Assembly (NCBI GenBank): GCA_027596195.1
Contig: JADGJG010000303.1
Span: 1-24,699, forward strand
Source of the DNA: Podochytrium sp. JEL0797
Lineage: Eukaryota; Chytridiomycota; Chytridiomycetes; Chytridiales; Chytriomycetaceae
Length of the DNA stretch: 24,699 nt
Reading direction: 5' to 3'
Below the pieces are notes generated by a model. The model did no database searches, was not told the origin of the DNA, and worked only from the letters and a program-made list of their open reading frames with translations. Each line of letters opens with the position of its first letter. The stretch's first letter is position 1. Positions 8,859 to 17,871 of this stretch are shown here, one piece after another. A program made the translations under genes and the position numbers.

Positions 8859-10842
8859 ATGCCAACTTGGATAGAAAGAATCACGGGCCTCACGCTTACC
8901 GACTCCAAGACCGTCACCCCCGTTTCCAAGCCTCAACGACGCACGAAGCACCTCGCTTTTGAAGACCTCCTCCCGATTCCACAACATGCCAAACAGTCCC
9001 CTCAAGCGTTGAGCGAGTTCCTCCACAAGGATGTGATTCTCGCAGACACGGTCGACACTCCGTTTGGAACTCGGCCGTTGTTGTATGCCGATTTCATCGC
9101 TTCCGGAAGATCGTTGCGGTGTGTTGAGACGGCTATGATGGACCACGTCATGCCGTATTATGCAAACACGCATACGGATACGGGGATTTTGGGGCGGTGT
9201 ATGACCAAATTGAGGGAGGATGCGAGGTAAGATAAGATCGATGATTTGGTGGCAAACAACGACGGGGGGCTGATTAACTCATCAATTTTTCCCGCCCCCG
9301 CCTTACTCCGACAGACTCATGATCAAAAACACCTGCCACGCGACACCCGAAGAATACGGATGCATCTTTGTCGGGTCTGGCGCTACTGCTGCCATCAACC
9401 GTTTAGCGCATCTCGTCGAGCTCCCGCAATGCGTTTCGAACGCGAACGGGGCGCAAGATCAGCTTCCTGTTGTGTTCATTTCGTCTGCTGAGCACCACTC
9501 TAATATTTTGGTGTGGAGAGAGTTGGGGGCAAAGGTTGTTCCTATTCCGTCGAATTTGGAGACGGGTGTGATTCGGGTGGAGGAGTTGGAGAAGGAGTTG
9601 AAGGTGAGAACGAGCGCGAGTTGTTAGCATCCTTTCTGGTGGATTTTTATTGAAATTTTTGGGGTTTTTGTGTAGCGCCACGCGTCGGCCACCGTTCTCA
9701 TTGGCTCCTTCACCGCCGCTTCCAACATTGTCGGCATCCTCCAACCCGTTCACCAACTCGCCAAACTGATGCACAAGTACAACGGTCTCGCCTTCTTTGA
9801 CTACGCCTGCGCGGGCCCTTACGTCTCCATCGAAATGAGCCCCGCCGCAAGACCCGTTGACGAACACTTGGACGCCGTCATGGTCAGCCCGCACAAGTTC
9901 TTGGGTGGGCCTGGGACGCCGGGGATCCTCCTCGTGCGGAAAGGCATCTGTAGGGGCGATGGGACGAGTCCCACCGTTCCCGGCGGTGGGTCTGTGACTT
10001 GGGTGAATGGACGCGGGTTCCAAGCTTACGCGAATGATCTTGAGACGAGGGAGGAGGCTGGGACGCCGGATATCCTGGGTGCGATTCGGGCTGGGTTCGT
10101 GTTCCAAATCAAGGGGATGTTGACGGCCGAGTTTATCCAGGAGAGATGTTTTGCGTGGTCTCGGTACGCGATGGAACGGTTACACGCGGCTCCGAATTTG
10201 ATCACGCTCGGACCGCCTTCGAGTGCTGTGAACAAACTCCCTGTTTTCAGTGTGATGATCAAGTCCCCTGTTGAGGATCAGTTTCTTCATTTCCACTTTG
10301 TGAGCAAGATCTTGTCGGACGTGTTTGGGGTGCAGTCGAGGAGTGGGTGTAGCTGTGCCGCGCCGTATTTCAACGAGTTGTTTGTGGTTTCGGTGGAGGA
10401 GGAGGAGAGTCGGAGGGACGCGTTTTTCGGCAACGGCGAGTTGACGGAGGGGTTCAAGTTTGGGTTCATGCGGTTTAATTTGAGTTATACTCATACGAAG
10501 GAGGAGGTGGATTACATTCTCAACGCGGTGACTTGGGTTGCTGAGAATGGGTGGAGAATGTTGCCATTTTACGATCATGACCCGCGCAAGGGCACGTGGA
10601 CGCCTGTGATGAATGACAATGGGGTGTTGGAGGCTACGGTCGAGTGTGAAAGTGGGGAGGGGGAGGTGGAGGACTTTGGGGTCTATGCGGAAAATGCGTT
10701 GGGTGCGATGGCGGGGGTTGTGATGAGGAAAGATTGGGTTGAACGCGTGAGGGAGAGTGCGCAAAAGAGGGTGGATGATCCGCATACCGATTTGTTGAAG
10801 TGGTATGCGATTTTGTGTGATATTTCCAGTTTTGAGGAATAA
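8859..10842 (+). CDS. Class V (cysteine desulfurase-like fold) PLP-dependent aminotransferase, intact
   Basis: Three exons, 8859-9226, 9315-9603 and 9676-10842, with 88- and 72-nt GT-AG introns, give 607 residues. The fold-type I PLP enzyme is shown by YADFIASGRSLR (about 77-88), the SGATAAIN helix-start that holds the phosphate, SSAEHHSNILVWRE (179-192) as in cysteine desulfurase/selenocysteine lyase relatives, FFDYACAGPY with the PLP-nitrogen aspartate D261, and SPHKFLGGPGTPG with the Schiff-base lysine K293. A SRSGCSCAAPYF segment follows, at the place where cysteine desulfurases have their catalytic or structural Cys loop. The C-terminal domain (FGFMRFNLSYTHTKEEVDYIL, then an acidic extension of about 110 residues) is the part copied elsewhere in the window. 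The class is clear; the substrate is not, and it need not be a desulfurase. Start: first ATG, followed by continuous homology-like sequence. AATAAA overlaps the stop codon. Confidence 0.82.
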
Positions 10843-10843
10843 A
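10838..10843 (+). terminator. Poly(A) signal overlapping the aminotransferase stop codon
   Basis: AATAAA contains the stop codon TAA (10840-10842). The following bases (TACGAGTGACAGAGAAATTC) recur exactly after AT tail fragment 3 at 15161, so the 3' UTR was duplicated together with the gene tail. Confidence 0.4.
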
Positions 10844-10892
10844 TACGAGTGACAGAGAAATTCGGATTTATTGACCTTTCCCCAGTTGTAGA

Positions 10893-10983
10893 TCAGTGCC
10901 CTCCCTTCGATGGAGGAACAGATCCCGCAGGGTTAATAACATTCCACAAGCGTTCCCAGAGGGTTCAATATCACAAAGCCCAC
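10893..10983 (-). pseudogene. Dead copy of the last exon of V-ATPase subunit e
   Basis: On the minus strand this reads from a CAG acceptor and GTGGGC through TGGAATGTTATTAACCC and GCGGGATCTGTTCC to GGGAGGGCACTGA. It aligns along its length with exon 3 of the intact gene at 15340-15238. In-frame stops appear right after the WA codons, and small indels shift the frame. No other exon of the gene is present nearby. It sits immediately after the intact aminotransferase gene, convergent with it, mirroring the arrangement at 15155-15340. Confidence 0.82.
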
Positions 10984-11122
10984 CTGTAAATTAAAGAGAG
11001 AGTGTTAAATTCTTGGAAGCGGACTCAGCTGGGATCCATCGCTAATATACACTCCCAAAAGTGAAAGGAGGGGGAGAAAAAAGAGAATCGAAGCCAAAGA
11101 AAAATTGAATCAAAACAAAGCA

Positions 11123-12492
11123 ATGGCGAGCCAACTTGACATCACGGCCAAGTACATCGAAACCCTCGAGTTCAAAGCAAAGATCCTCGAGTCCAAGTCT
11201 GATGCGCTTGAGGCTGAGAATCTGACCCTGAAGCGACGTTTGGAGCTGGCCGAGAACGAGCAGAATCTCCAGCTGAACGAGCAGAATCGCCAGCTGAACG
11301 AGCAGAATAGCCAGCTGAACGAGCAGAATCTGCAGCTCAAGGAGCGAGTGGAGCTCCAGTCAGCTGAGATCGAGAAGCTCAAGAAGCAGGTGCCACCACC
11401 CCAGCAAGCCCTGGCGACACCCACCATCCAGATCCAAACCACGACCAGAGAATCTCTCGAACCCGTCCCAAAGAATTCGCTGCCGTTTGCGAACGCGAGG
11501 AGCAAGCTGCAACTGCCACCACCCCAGCCAGCCACACTGACACCTGCCATCCAGACTCGAGCCATGCCAAGAGAGTCGGTCGATTTGGTCGCAAAGAAGC
11601 CACGATTGGCCACCACTTCCCCTTCACTTCTCCTGCGCGACGAATCCGACGGCTCCAACTTTTCCCACCACCCTGATATCTTCGATGTCGAAAGCCAACC
11701 ACCATCCCCCGAATTCCGCCGCAGAAAGCAGCCAACGGTGCAAACGCGAGCCTCGGCAGGCTCGGCTGAGCAGCAACCAACGAGCGAAAAGGACCCAGTC
11801 GAAGAATTCAAATGTTACTTCCCAACTTGTGACGACACTTTCGAAACCGAAGAGAAGCAAATCGATCACGTGAAAAACTTTCATTCGCTGCAAGCTGATA
11901 TCAAGTTTCGTGGAAGAAATGATGAAAAAGGTTTTTGTTTTCCTTGTGAATGTTTTTTGGCAACTCATTTCCTCCGTTAAATTTGACAAACGTCTATCCA
12001 GTGACAGTCCAACTTGAGCGACATGAAGATGGTATGGCCTATTGCCCTTGTGGCAAAAGCTACCGGGGTTGGCGGAGCTTGCAACAACATGCGAACCAAT
12101 GTGACGTCGTCGCAAAAGCCGGCACGGCCACGAATCGCCCATCGAAATCCAATCTTGCAGTTGCGGAATGCACTTCGGACGCCAACTTGCCTTCATCACA
12201 ATTCGCGCGTGCTGTCACCGGGATCCGTCGACCTCCCCCAAACGCGCCCGTGAGACATCGCGCCATCCTCACGCAAATCATGCCCGATTATCCAAACCTC
12301 TCCGCTTCCGACCGCAAAAGCATTGATACTGCCGTTCTCCGTTTTTTGCACAGAGAATCGGAAGGAGATGTGAGTTCCGCCCAGAACGGCGATATTGGGA
12401 TTCCAGTTGATCTGGTGGGCCGTTTCCAGAATTGGGCATACCAAGTGTTGAAGAAGCACTATGAGAGGCATGTTGCCAACAAGCCTGAGTGA
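11123..12492 (+). CDS. ZnF-2: coiled-coil / double zinc-finger protein, intact and longest copy
   Basis: Start ATG at 11123 (MASQLDITAKYIETLEFK). Exons 11123-11930 and 12002-12492 flank a 71-nt GT..CAG intron in phase 1, giving 432 residues. The N-terminal coiled coil is lengthened by four heptads (EQNLQLN type, residues about 46-73) encoded by a 21-bp repeat. Two VPPP/LPPP-RES modules and KKPRLAT follow. First finger: CYFPTCDDTFETEEKQIDHVKNFH pattern, C-x4-C-x12-H-x4-H. The second finger, encoded just after the intron, is CPCGKSYRGW...HANQC, C-x-C-x12-H-x3-C. The C-terminal domain runs from HRAILTQIMPDYP to HVANKPE. There are no lesions, so it is likely expressed. Function is unknown; a nuclear DNA-, RNA- or protein-binding role is an inference from the fingers and the basic patch. 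It lies between the intact aminotransferase gene and AT tail fragment 2. Confidence 0.78.
11258..11341 (+). repeat. Four tandem 21-bp repeats encoding coiled-coil heptads
   Basis: Units begin GAGCAGAAT and end CAGCTGAAC (the last ends CAGCTCAAG). They encode EQNLQLN, EQNRQLN, EQNSQLN and EQNLQLK. The period is seven residues, in frame, with Leu/Asn in register as a coiled coil needs. No other ZnF copy has the array at this length; ZnF-5 has a short LKEQNSHLKEQ version. Confidence 0.9.
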
Positions 12493-12625
12493 GAAGGGTT
12501 CTGGTTTTTATTTTGTGTGACTGCTTCAATATATATGCATTTTTCTTTTGGCAAATATTGTTGAGCGCGTGAGAAATTGGGTCGGTGTTCGCACGCGTGT
12601 GTCGGACAGAAAGCGGAAGAATTAT

Positions 12626-13016
12626 CAAAACCAAGCAATTGCCCCTAAAAGCAGAAGTTGTGCGGCGTCGTATTTCAACGAGTTGGTTGTGGTTTCGGTG
12701 GCGGATGGGGATATTCGTAGGGACGCGTTTTTCGGGAGCGGAGAGTTGGCCGGAGGGGATACAAGTTTGGGTTCATGGCGGCTCAATTTGAGGTATACTT
12801 GTACGAAGGAGGAGGGGGAAGTTTTGACGCGGTGACGATTCCGCAAAAAGGCGCATGGACACCCGTGATGAATGACAATGGGGTGTTGGAAGCTCTGGTT
12901 GAGTGTGAAAGTGGGGAAGGGGAGGTGGATGACTTTCGGGTGTATGCGGAAAATGCATTGGGTGCGATGGCGGGGGTTGTGATGAGGAACGTGAAGGAGA
13001 GTGCGAAAAAGAGGTG
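12626..13016 (+). pseudogene. AT tail fragment 2
   Basis: It begins with the shared junction ACCAAGCAAT and encodes CAASYFNELVVVSV, RRDAFFGSGELAGG and RLNLRYTCTKEE. An internal deletion removes the codons for most of DYILNAVTWVAENGWRMLPFYDHDP. Then TPVMNDNGVLEALVECESGEGEVDDF and AENALGAMAGVVMR follow in another frame. It aligns with 10345-10760 of the intact aminotransferase. The fragment ends abruptly at 13016, where the sequence continues as the tail of a ZnF gene. Confidence 0.82.
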
Positions 13017-13120
13017 TCGTGAACAAAGCCGAGTGAGACGGGAATAACGTATTTGCAATTTTGCGTGACTGCTTCAATACAATCGCATTTTCTTGGTATT
13101 TTTCTTCGCCCAAATATTTT
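13017..13120 (+). repeat. Orphan ZnF 3' end fused to AT tail fragment 2
   Basis: GTCGTGAACAAAGCCGAGTG matches the last codons and stop of ZnF genes (VVNKPE-stop in ZnF-1; MNNPE-stop in ZnF-3). The next bases (AGACGGGAATAACG, then TTTTGCGTGACTGCTTCAAT and CATTTTCTTG) match the 3' flanks of ZnF-2, -3 and -6. No ZnF body precedes it, so this is a recombination scar. Confidence 0.75.
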
Positions 13121-13210
13121 CGATTGGGCGCATCGGGTCGGTTTTTTGCCCCTTCCCCCGACCTTGCCATCAACCACCAAGGGAAGGAAGAAAGGTTGCA
13201 CGTACGTGGG

Positions 13211-13395
13211 TAGTCTTTGACGGATGGAATACAGCACGTGAAGGCGGTTGGGAGATGGCATTCTTGACCGTGAGTACAAAGTACTTTTATTTAGAGTGGT
13301 TGTGCCACTAAGACAAGTTGTGCGAATGCGAGATTAAGGTTATGGAACGATTTGTCAATTGCGAACGTTTTTTCTGATGGAGAGATGAGTGGAAA
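13211..13395 (+). promoter_or_regulatory. 5' flank of ZnF-3, homologous to other ZnF upstream regions
   Basis: GAAGGCGGTTGGGAG, GGCATTCTTGACCG, and AAGTTGTGCGAATGC followed by TATGGAACGA match, with substitutions, the region upstream of ZnF-5 (minus strand, about 19400-19520). The AAGCTGTGCG / TGTGGAAT part also recurs upstream of ZnF-4 (about 17640-17690). This conserved flank is the likely family promoter. The role is inferred from conservation across copies. Confidence 0.5.
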
Positions 13396-14529
13396 TTGAA
13401 ACCGAACAGAAATACCTCCCTTCACATCGACACGGCCAAATACATCGCAGCCATCGAGTTCAAGTCTAATACGCTTGAGATTGAGAATCGCGATATCAAG
13501 AAGCGAGTGGAATCGCTGTTGGTTGACAACGCGACGCTCAAGACGCAATTGGCTCAACTCCAGCAAACCTTGGAGACATGCACCATCCAGTCCCAGATCT
13601 TGGTCAGAGAATCGATCGAGCCGGGAGCGAAGGAGACCCGTTCAGAGTCGCTGCTGGTTGAGAAAGCGCCGCACAAGAAACAAGGGTCACCAGCCCATCC
13701 TGCCACATCGACAGCCACCATCCAGACCCGATCCATGCTCAGAGAATCGATCGAGTCGGTCCCAAAGAAGCCACGCTTGGCCACTTCTTCGCCTTCTCTT
13801 CGCCTGCTTGACGAATCCGATGGCTCCAACTCCTCCCATGCCGATTCCTTCAATGAAGAAAGCCCACCAGCATCCCTCGAATTCCGCCGCAGAAAGATTC
13901 CAGCGATGCCAACGCGATCCTCCACGGAACAACAACCCGCGATCAATTTGAGTCCAGTTGACCCAATCAAATGTTCCACCTTGACCTGCAATGCGACCTT
14001 CAAAACCAAAAATGAGCTAGTACATCGTGTAAAAATGATTTTGATAAATTTCTATCCAGTACGAGTTGAGCGACATGCAGATGGTATTATTCGTTGCTTT
14101 TGTGGTCAAAGCTATACGGCTTGGTCGAGCCTGCACTCCCATGCGGAGCGATGTGACGGAAGCGCCACGAATCAACCATCGTAATCCGATCTTTCAGCTG
14201 CGGAATCCGATTCGGTCGCCACTCCGCATTCAGCCCAACCCGATCCTGCAGCCACTGGGACCACTCAACCTCCTCTGAACGCGCTTGCGAGCCATCGCGC
14301 AATCATCACCCAAATCATGCCCGAATTTCCAATCCTCCCTGATTCCAACCGCAGAGCCATTGATAATGCTGTGATCGCTTTCTTGGGCAACGAATCGGAA
14401 GGGGAAGTCTGTCGCGCCCAAAACGGCGATATTGGGATTCCAGAGGATTTGGTGGGCGGTTTCCAGGAATGGATATACGATCAGTTGAAGAAGCTCTTTG
14501 CGGATCGTGTCATGAACAACCCCGAGTGA
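13396..14529 (+). pseudogene. ZnF-3: disrupted copy of the coiled-coil / zinc-finger gene
   Basis: It aligns with ZnF-1 over most of its length (TSLHIDTAKYIAAIEFKS, two RESIE modules, KKPRLAT, CSTLTCNATFKTKNE). Three lesions are visible. The family ATG is missing and no in-frame ATG lies before the homology. A deletion between ELVHRV and the intron end removes the second histidine of finger 1 and the exon end, although the intron tail TTCTATCCAG remains. An in-frame TAA at 14182-14184 sits where other copies read Ser-Glu-Ser. Beyond it the frame is still open and conserved to the family stop at 14527-14529 (HRAIITQIMPEFP to MNNPE). Conservation after the stop suggests that it lost function recently. 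Finger 2 (CFCGQSYTAW...HAERC) is intact. Confidence 0.8.
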
Positions 14530-14670
14530 GAAGGGAATTACTGTATTTGCAGTTTTGCGTGACTTCTTCAATACATATTCATTTTCTTGATGCAAATAAT
14601 GTTGAGTGTGTGCATCGGGTCGGTTTTTGCATGAACATCTCTAACAAAAATGGAAATATCAAACTCCCAT

Positions 14671-15177
14671 AATCAAGCAATGGCCCCTGTAAAGCGGGAG
14701 TCTGCGTGGCGTCGTATTTTAACGAGTTGTTTGTGGCTTCGGTGGAGGAGGAGGAAAGTGACGGAGGGGTTCAAATTTGGGTTTATGCAGCTCAACTTGA
14801 GTTATCTTCACACGAAAGGGGAGGTGGGTTACATTCTCAACGCGGCGACTTGGGTTGCTGAGAATAGGTGGAGAATGTTGCCATTTTACGATCATGACCC
14901 GCGGAAGGGCACGTAGACACCCGTGATGAATGACAATGGGGTGTTGGAGGCTACGGCCGAGTGCGAAAGTGGGGAAGGGGAGTTGGAAGACTTTGGGGTG
15001 TTTGCGGAAAATGCGTTGCGTGTAATGGCGGGGGTTGTGATGAGGAAAGATTAAGTTGAACGCGTGAAGGAGAGTGCGAAAAAGACGGTGCATGATCCGC
15101 ATACCGATTTGTTGAAGTGATATGCGATTTTGTGCGATGTTTCCAGTTTTGAGGAATAAATACGAGTGACAGAGAAA
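14671..15177 (+). pseudogene. AT tail fragment 3 (longest, reaches the aminotransferase 3' UTR)
   Basis: It begins at the shared junction AATCAAGCAATGGCCCCT and follows the intact gene (10345-10880) through ASYFNELFVASVEEEE, FKFGFMQLNLSYLHTK, VAENRWRMLPFYDHDP, TPVMNDNGVLEATAECE and AILCDVSSFEE. It continues through the stop, AATAAA and the first 3' UTR bases. Frame shifts lie near 14705 and 14757, and TAG/TAA/TGA stops replace Trp or Lys codons near 14914, 15052 and 15118. It ends facing the intact V-ATPase-e gene. Confidence 0.87.
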
Positions 15178-15189
15178 TTCGGATTTATT
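15155..15189. terminator. Overlapping convergent poly(A) signals
   Basis: AATAAA on the plus strand (15155-15160, from AT tail fragment 3) and AATAAA on the minus strand (TTTATT at 15184-15189, about 50 bases past the V-ATPase-e stop) lie within 35 bases. The same pair is preserved after the intact aminotransferase at 10838 and about 10866. The 3' ends of the ancestral convergent pair therefore overlapped. Confidence 0.45.
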
Positions 15190-15237
15190 GACGACGCCCA
15201 AAGGAGCTCCATAAAATGCTAAGCTGAACGTTACAGA

Positions 15238-15858
15238 TCAGTGCCCTCCCATCGATGGAACAGATCCCGCATGGTGAACATTCCACACACGTTCCGGAGC
15301 TACCAGAGGATTCAGCTGCGCAAGATACGTGATGGCCCACCTGAAAGAGAAGAGAGAAAGCAGAGGGTATACGTCAGAAACAAGTATTTGATCGTTTGAT
15401 TTTTGGGGAGGGAACGAGTCGCGTGAAGCGAAATTTTCGATCGAGGCGTGCTTGTTTGGAGGGATGTCCATCGCGCCCACACTGCAAATTTCCACAGATA
15501 CGCAGTGATCCAACCAGCCTTCGGTTTCAATCGGGAACAGCGAACGGTATCAACGAGGAGCAGTTTCCGTTGTTCCGTTTCGCGAGTGGTCGTATATTTC
15601 GAAATTCGATTCGCATCGCACCACGAGTGCTGGGGCAGAGAAACGAGGACCGCCAACTCACATCATCCACGTGGATACAAAGGTCAGGGCCACGGCCGTG
15701 CGGATGATGCTAAGAAACCAGTCAGAACTCTTCCGCGCGGTGACAATCCCTCCTAAGAACACTCACAGCTGGTTGTCGTTCTTGGGCACAAAGTAGAAGC
15801 AGGCAGCGCCGATTGCTCCGAAGAGGAGAAACGAGGTGAAGATGGTCATGAGCGTCAT
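15238..15858 (-). CDS. VMA9: V-type proton ATPase subunit e (Vma9 / ATP6V0E family)
   Basis: Subunit e is a small two-helix protein of the membrane Vo sector of the vacuolar proton pump. Exons 15858-15767, 15709-15662 and 15340-15238 (phases 2 and 2) encode 80 residues, the usual family size. Helix 1 is IFTSFLLFGAIGAACFYFVP, and the FVPK turn matches the family's FxPKG. Helix 2 spans TAVALTFVSTWMMWAITYLAQLNPL. The motif AQLNPLVAPER is the family signature (AQLNPLfGP in animals). The start is the first ATG; a second Met at residue 4 is possible. Intron 1 is 57 nt, whereas intron 2 is 321 nt, far longer than others in the window. The last exon is copied in broken form at 10893-10983 and 17788-17866. 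Confidence 0.9.
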
Positions 15859-15988
15859 TTTTGGTTGGAGAGAGGTTTTTTTCTTGCTCCCTTTCTTTGT
15901 TTTCTCTCTCTGCGTGATTTATTTGAAAACTATCGCTTGAATCCCCTTCATCTTCTTCCTTCACTTCCAATCCATTTGAATAAACACC

Positions 15989-16581
15989 TCACGCGGCCAC
16001 ATCCTCTCCCCGCACCACCTCGATGCCCATACCCCGCGCCTGCGCCAACACTCTCCGACACATTGCCTCGTGCGTAGCATCCTCGCATCCCGGGTCCTCC
16101 ATCTTGATCTTTGCAATCTCATAGATGTGTTTGATGCTCAGCTCGCCAATCGTCGTGTGCGAGGGCCTGCTGCTGCCCTTCTCCTGACCCACGGCCTGCA
16201 GAAGCATCCAGCTGGTGGGCGGCGTCTTGGTCACGAACGTGAAGGAGCGATCCGGTCGTACCGTCAGAATCACGCGCATCGGAATGCCCTGCGTGTACGT
16301 TTTCGTGCGGTCGTTGAACTGCTTGCAGAAGTCCATTGTTTTGACTCCGCGCTGTCCAAGGGCGGGTCCAACGGGTGGGGAGGGGGATGCTTTGCCTGGG
16401 GGTTGGGGTGTGTTGATGTTCAGAGGCTCGTTGGGGTTGGGGCGATCGTGCGTGGTTGGAATCCCATTCGAATCCAATACCGGATATCTCCTGGCCCATG
16501 TTAAGACTAATCTCACTCACCTGCGGGTACTAGAAGCCGCACAATCGATGTGGTAGCCGAGCCAGCTTTTTTCGAGGACAT
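15989..16581 (-). CDS. Mitochondrial large-subunit ribosomal protein uL11m
   Basis: uL11 binds the GTPase-associated region of large-subunit rRNA. Exon 1 (16581-16521) and exon 2 (16395-15989) are joined across a 125-nt GT-AG intron in phase 1, giving 155 residues. The splice rebuilds the uL11 N-terminal motif: VRLLVPAG joined to KASPSPPVGPALGQRGV. After that come FCKQFNDRT, the hydrophobic MRVILTVRPDRSFTFVTKTPP strand pair, and the C-terminal rRNA-binding domain ending ARGMGIEVV. Length and lack of eukaryotic cytosolic features fit the bacterial-type (mitochondrial, yeast MRPL19-like) protein. No strong presequence is visible; the short MSSKKAG start is basic. Start: ATG at 16581. Its stop is 130 bases from the start of the V-ATPase-e gene on the same strand. 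Confidence 0.92.
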
Positions 16582-16742
16582 GGTGTGGAGATGAGAAAAA
16601 AAGCAAAGAGAGGTTTTTGTTATTCAACGGACGATGGAAGTCTCACTCCCAACTCTTATTAGAGGGGAAAGGCCCATTCAGATTTGAAGAAAAACAAATG
16701 TATTGAAGCTATAACGCGAAATTGCACTTCTTCCCTTCTCCC

Positions 16743-17563
16743 TCAAATTCCATCTCTTCGCAATACCCATTCCTGGAAACCGGCAACCAAATCACCTGGA
16801 ATCTGAAAGAATGGACTCGGAATTTCCTGAGCGGCCCTTTGCGTTGACCTCTGGCGTTCCGTCACATGTTTTGGCATGGCGGCGCAGACTCGACCAAGCT
16901 GTGTAGTTTTTGCCACAAAAGCAATGGACCCTCCCATCTGCACGTCGCTCAACTTGGACTAGATGAAGTTAGAGGAGTTAGAGGAGGGAGCTTAAAAAAA
17001 TCACAACGGGGAAACAAACCTTTCGTTCCTCCAGGAAACGTCACGTTTCCAAGCATCGTATGATAGTTGCCCACGTGATTGCGCTGCTCAGTTTTGTCTT
17101 CGAAAGTCGCGTCACAGGTTGGGGTGGAACATTTGATTTTGTCGACTGGGCTCAGTTTGCTCGTTGGATGGTGTTCAGCCGAAGCTCGCGTTTGGATCAC
17201 TGGCTGTTTTCTGCGGCGGGATTCGAGGGATGCTGGTGGGTTTTCCTCATCGAAGTTATCGGGGCCGAGGGAAATGTCGGAGCCATCGGATTCGTCGCGC
17301 AGGAGAAGTGGTGGCGAAGCAGCAGCCAAACGTAACTTTTTTGCGACCGATTCGAGCGATTGCTTGATCGTGGTTCGGGTCTGGATGGCGGGTGTCGGCG
17401 TGGCAGGCTGGGGTGGTGGCACTTGCTTCTTGAGGGTCGCGTTCTCCACCACCACCGATTCCAAACGTCGCTTGAGGTTCAGATTCTCCGCCTCAAGCGT
17501 ATCAGCCTTGAACTCGAGGGCTTGGATGTATTTGGAGGTGATGTTGGGGGGTTCGCTCGACAT
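16743..17563 (-). CDS. ZnF-4: coiled-coil / zinc-finger copy lacking the C-terminal domain
   Basis: Start ATG at 17563 (MSSEPPNITSKYIQALEF). Exon 1 is 17563-17020 and the intron 17019-16959 (61 nt, GT..TAG). It has one linker module only (VPPPQPATPTPAIQTR...ESVAKKLRLA), finger 1 (CSTPTCDATFEDKTEQRNHVGNYH) and finger 2 (CFCGKNYTAW...HAKTC). After CDGTPE a deletion removes about 90 residues found in other copies, including HRTIITQIMPDYP. The direct frame then ends at 16792 after 236 residues. The remnant IPGDLVAGFQEWV follows in another frame and ends at 16743. A 46-nt GT..TTTCAG stretch between GAG and ATTCCAGGT would, if spliced, rejoin TPE to IPGDLVAGFQEWV in frame. It may encode a shortened protein or be a pseudogene. 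It is not followed by an AT fragment. Confidence 0.6.
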
Positions 17564-17787
17564 CGCTTTGTTTTGATTCGATTTTTTTTCTTCGATTCTC
17601 CACCTCCCAGCCCCGCCCCCCAAAAAATGAATGTTTCGAATGTGGCAACTTATTCCACAGTTTTTCTCATACCTCGCACAGCTTACGCGATGGCCGAAAC
17701 ATGGTAGAAGCACTCTTTATTATTCCCATCCGCGAAAGAGATCCCCTTTAAGTGTCCTCGTGGAGCTCAACTGCAATTTTCTTCCAG

Positions 17788-17866
17788 GTGGGCCGTCAGA
17801 ATAGCCCCGGAACGTGTGTGGAACTCACTACGCGGGATCTGTTCCTCCATTGCAGGGCGGGGATTG
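17788..17866 (+). pseudogene. Second dead copy of the V-ATPase subunit e last exon
   Basis: CTTCCAG followed by GTGGGCCGTCAGA, then CCCCGGAACGTGTGTGGAA and GCGGGATCTGTTCC, matches exon 3 of the gene at 15340-15238, including its acceptor site. About 25 bases of the transmembrane-end coding sequence are missing. It is convergent with AT tail fragment 4, the same geometry as the intact locus but inverted. Confidence 0.8.
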
Positions 17867-17871
17867 ATCTA

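Noticed and set aside
9403..10785. Long minus-strand frames of 234 and 201 residues
   Set aside because: They are antisense to aminotransferase exons, rich in His/Arg/Pro, and match nothing; they are shadows of the plus-strand gene.
11258..11341. CRISPR-like direct repeats
   Set aside because: The units are directly adjacent with no unique spacers and are in frame in a protein gene of a eukaryote.
11110..11811. 233-residue minus-strand frame with FCSFSWRFCSFSW repeats
   Set aside because: It is the reverse complement of the 21-bp coiled-coil repeats and Pro-rich linker of ZnF-2. The Cys/Phe repeats look striking but are an artefact of the sense-strand code.
13396..14529. ZnF-3 as an intact gene using a non-ATG start
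   Set aside because: Besides the missing ATG it has an in-frame TAA and a deletion through finger 1, so a working full-length product would need several rescues at once.
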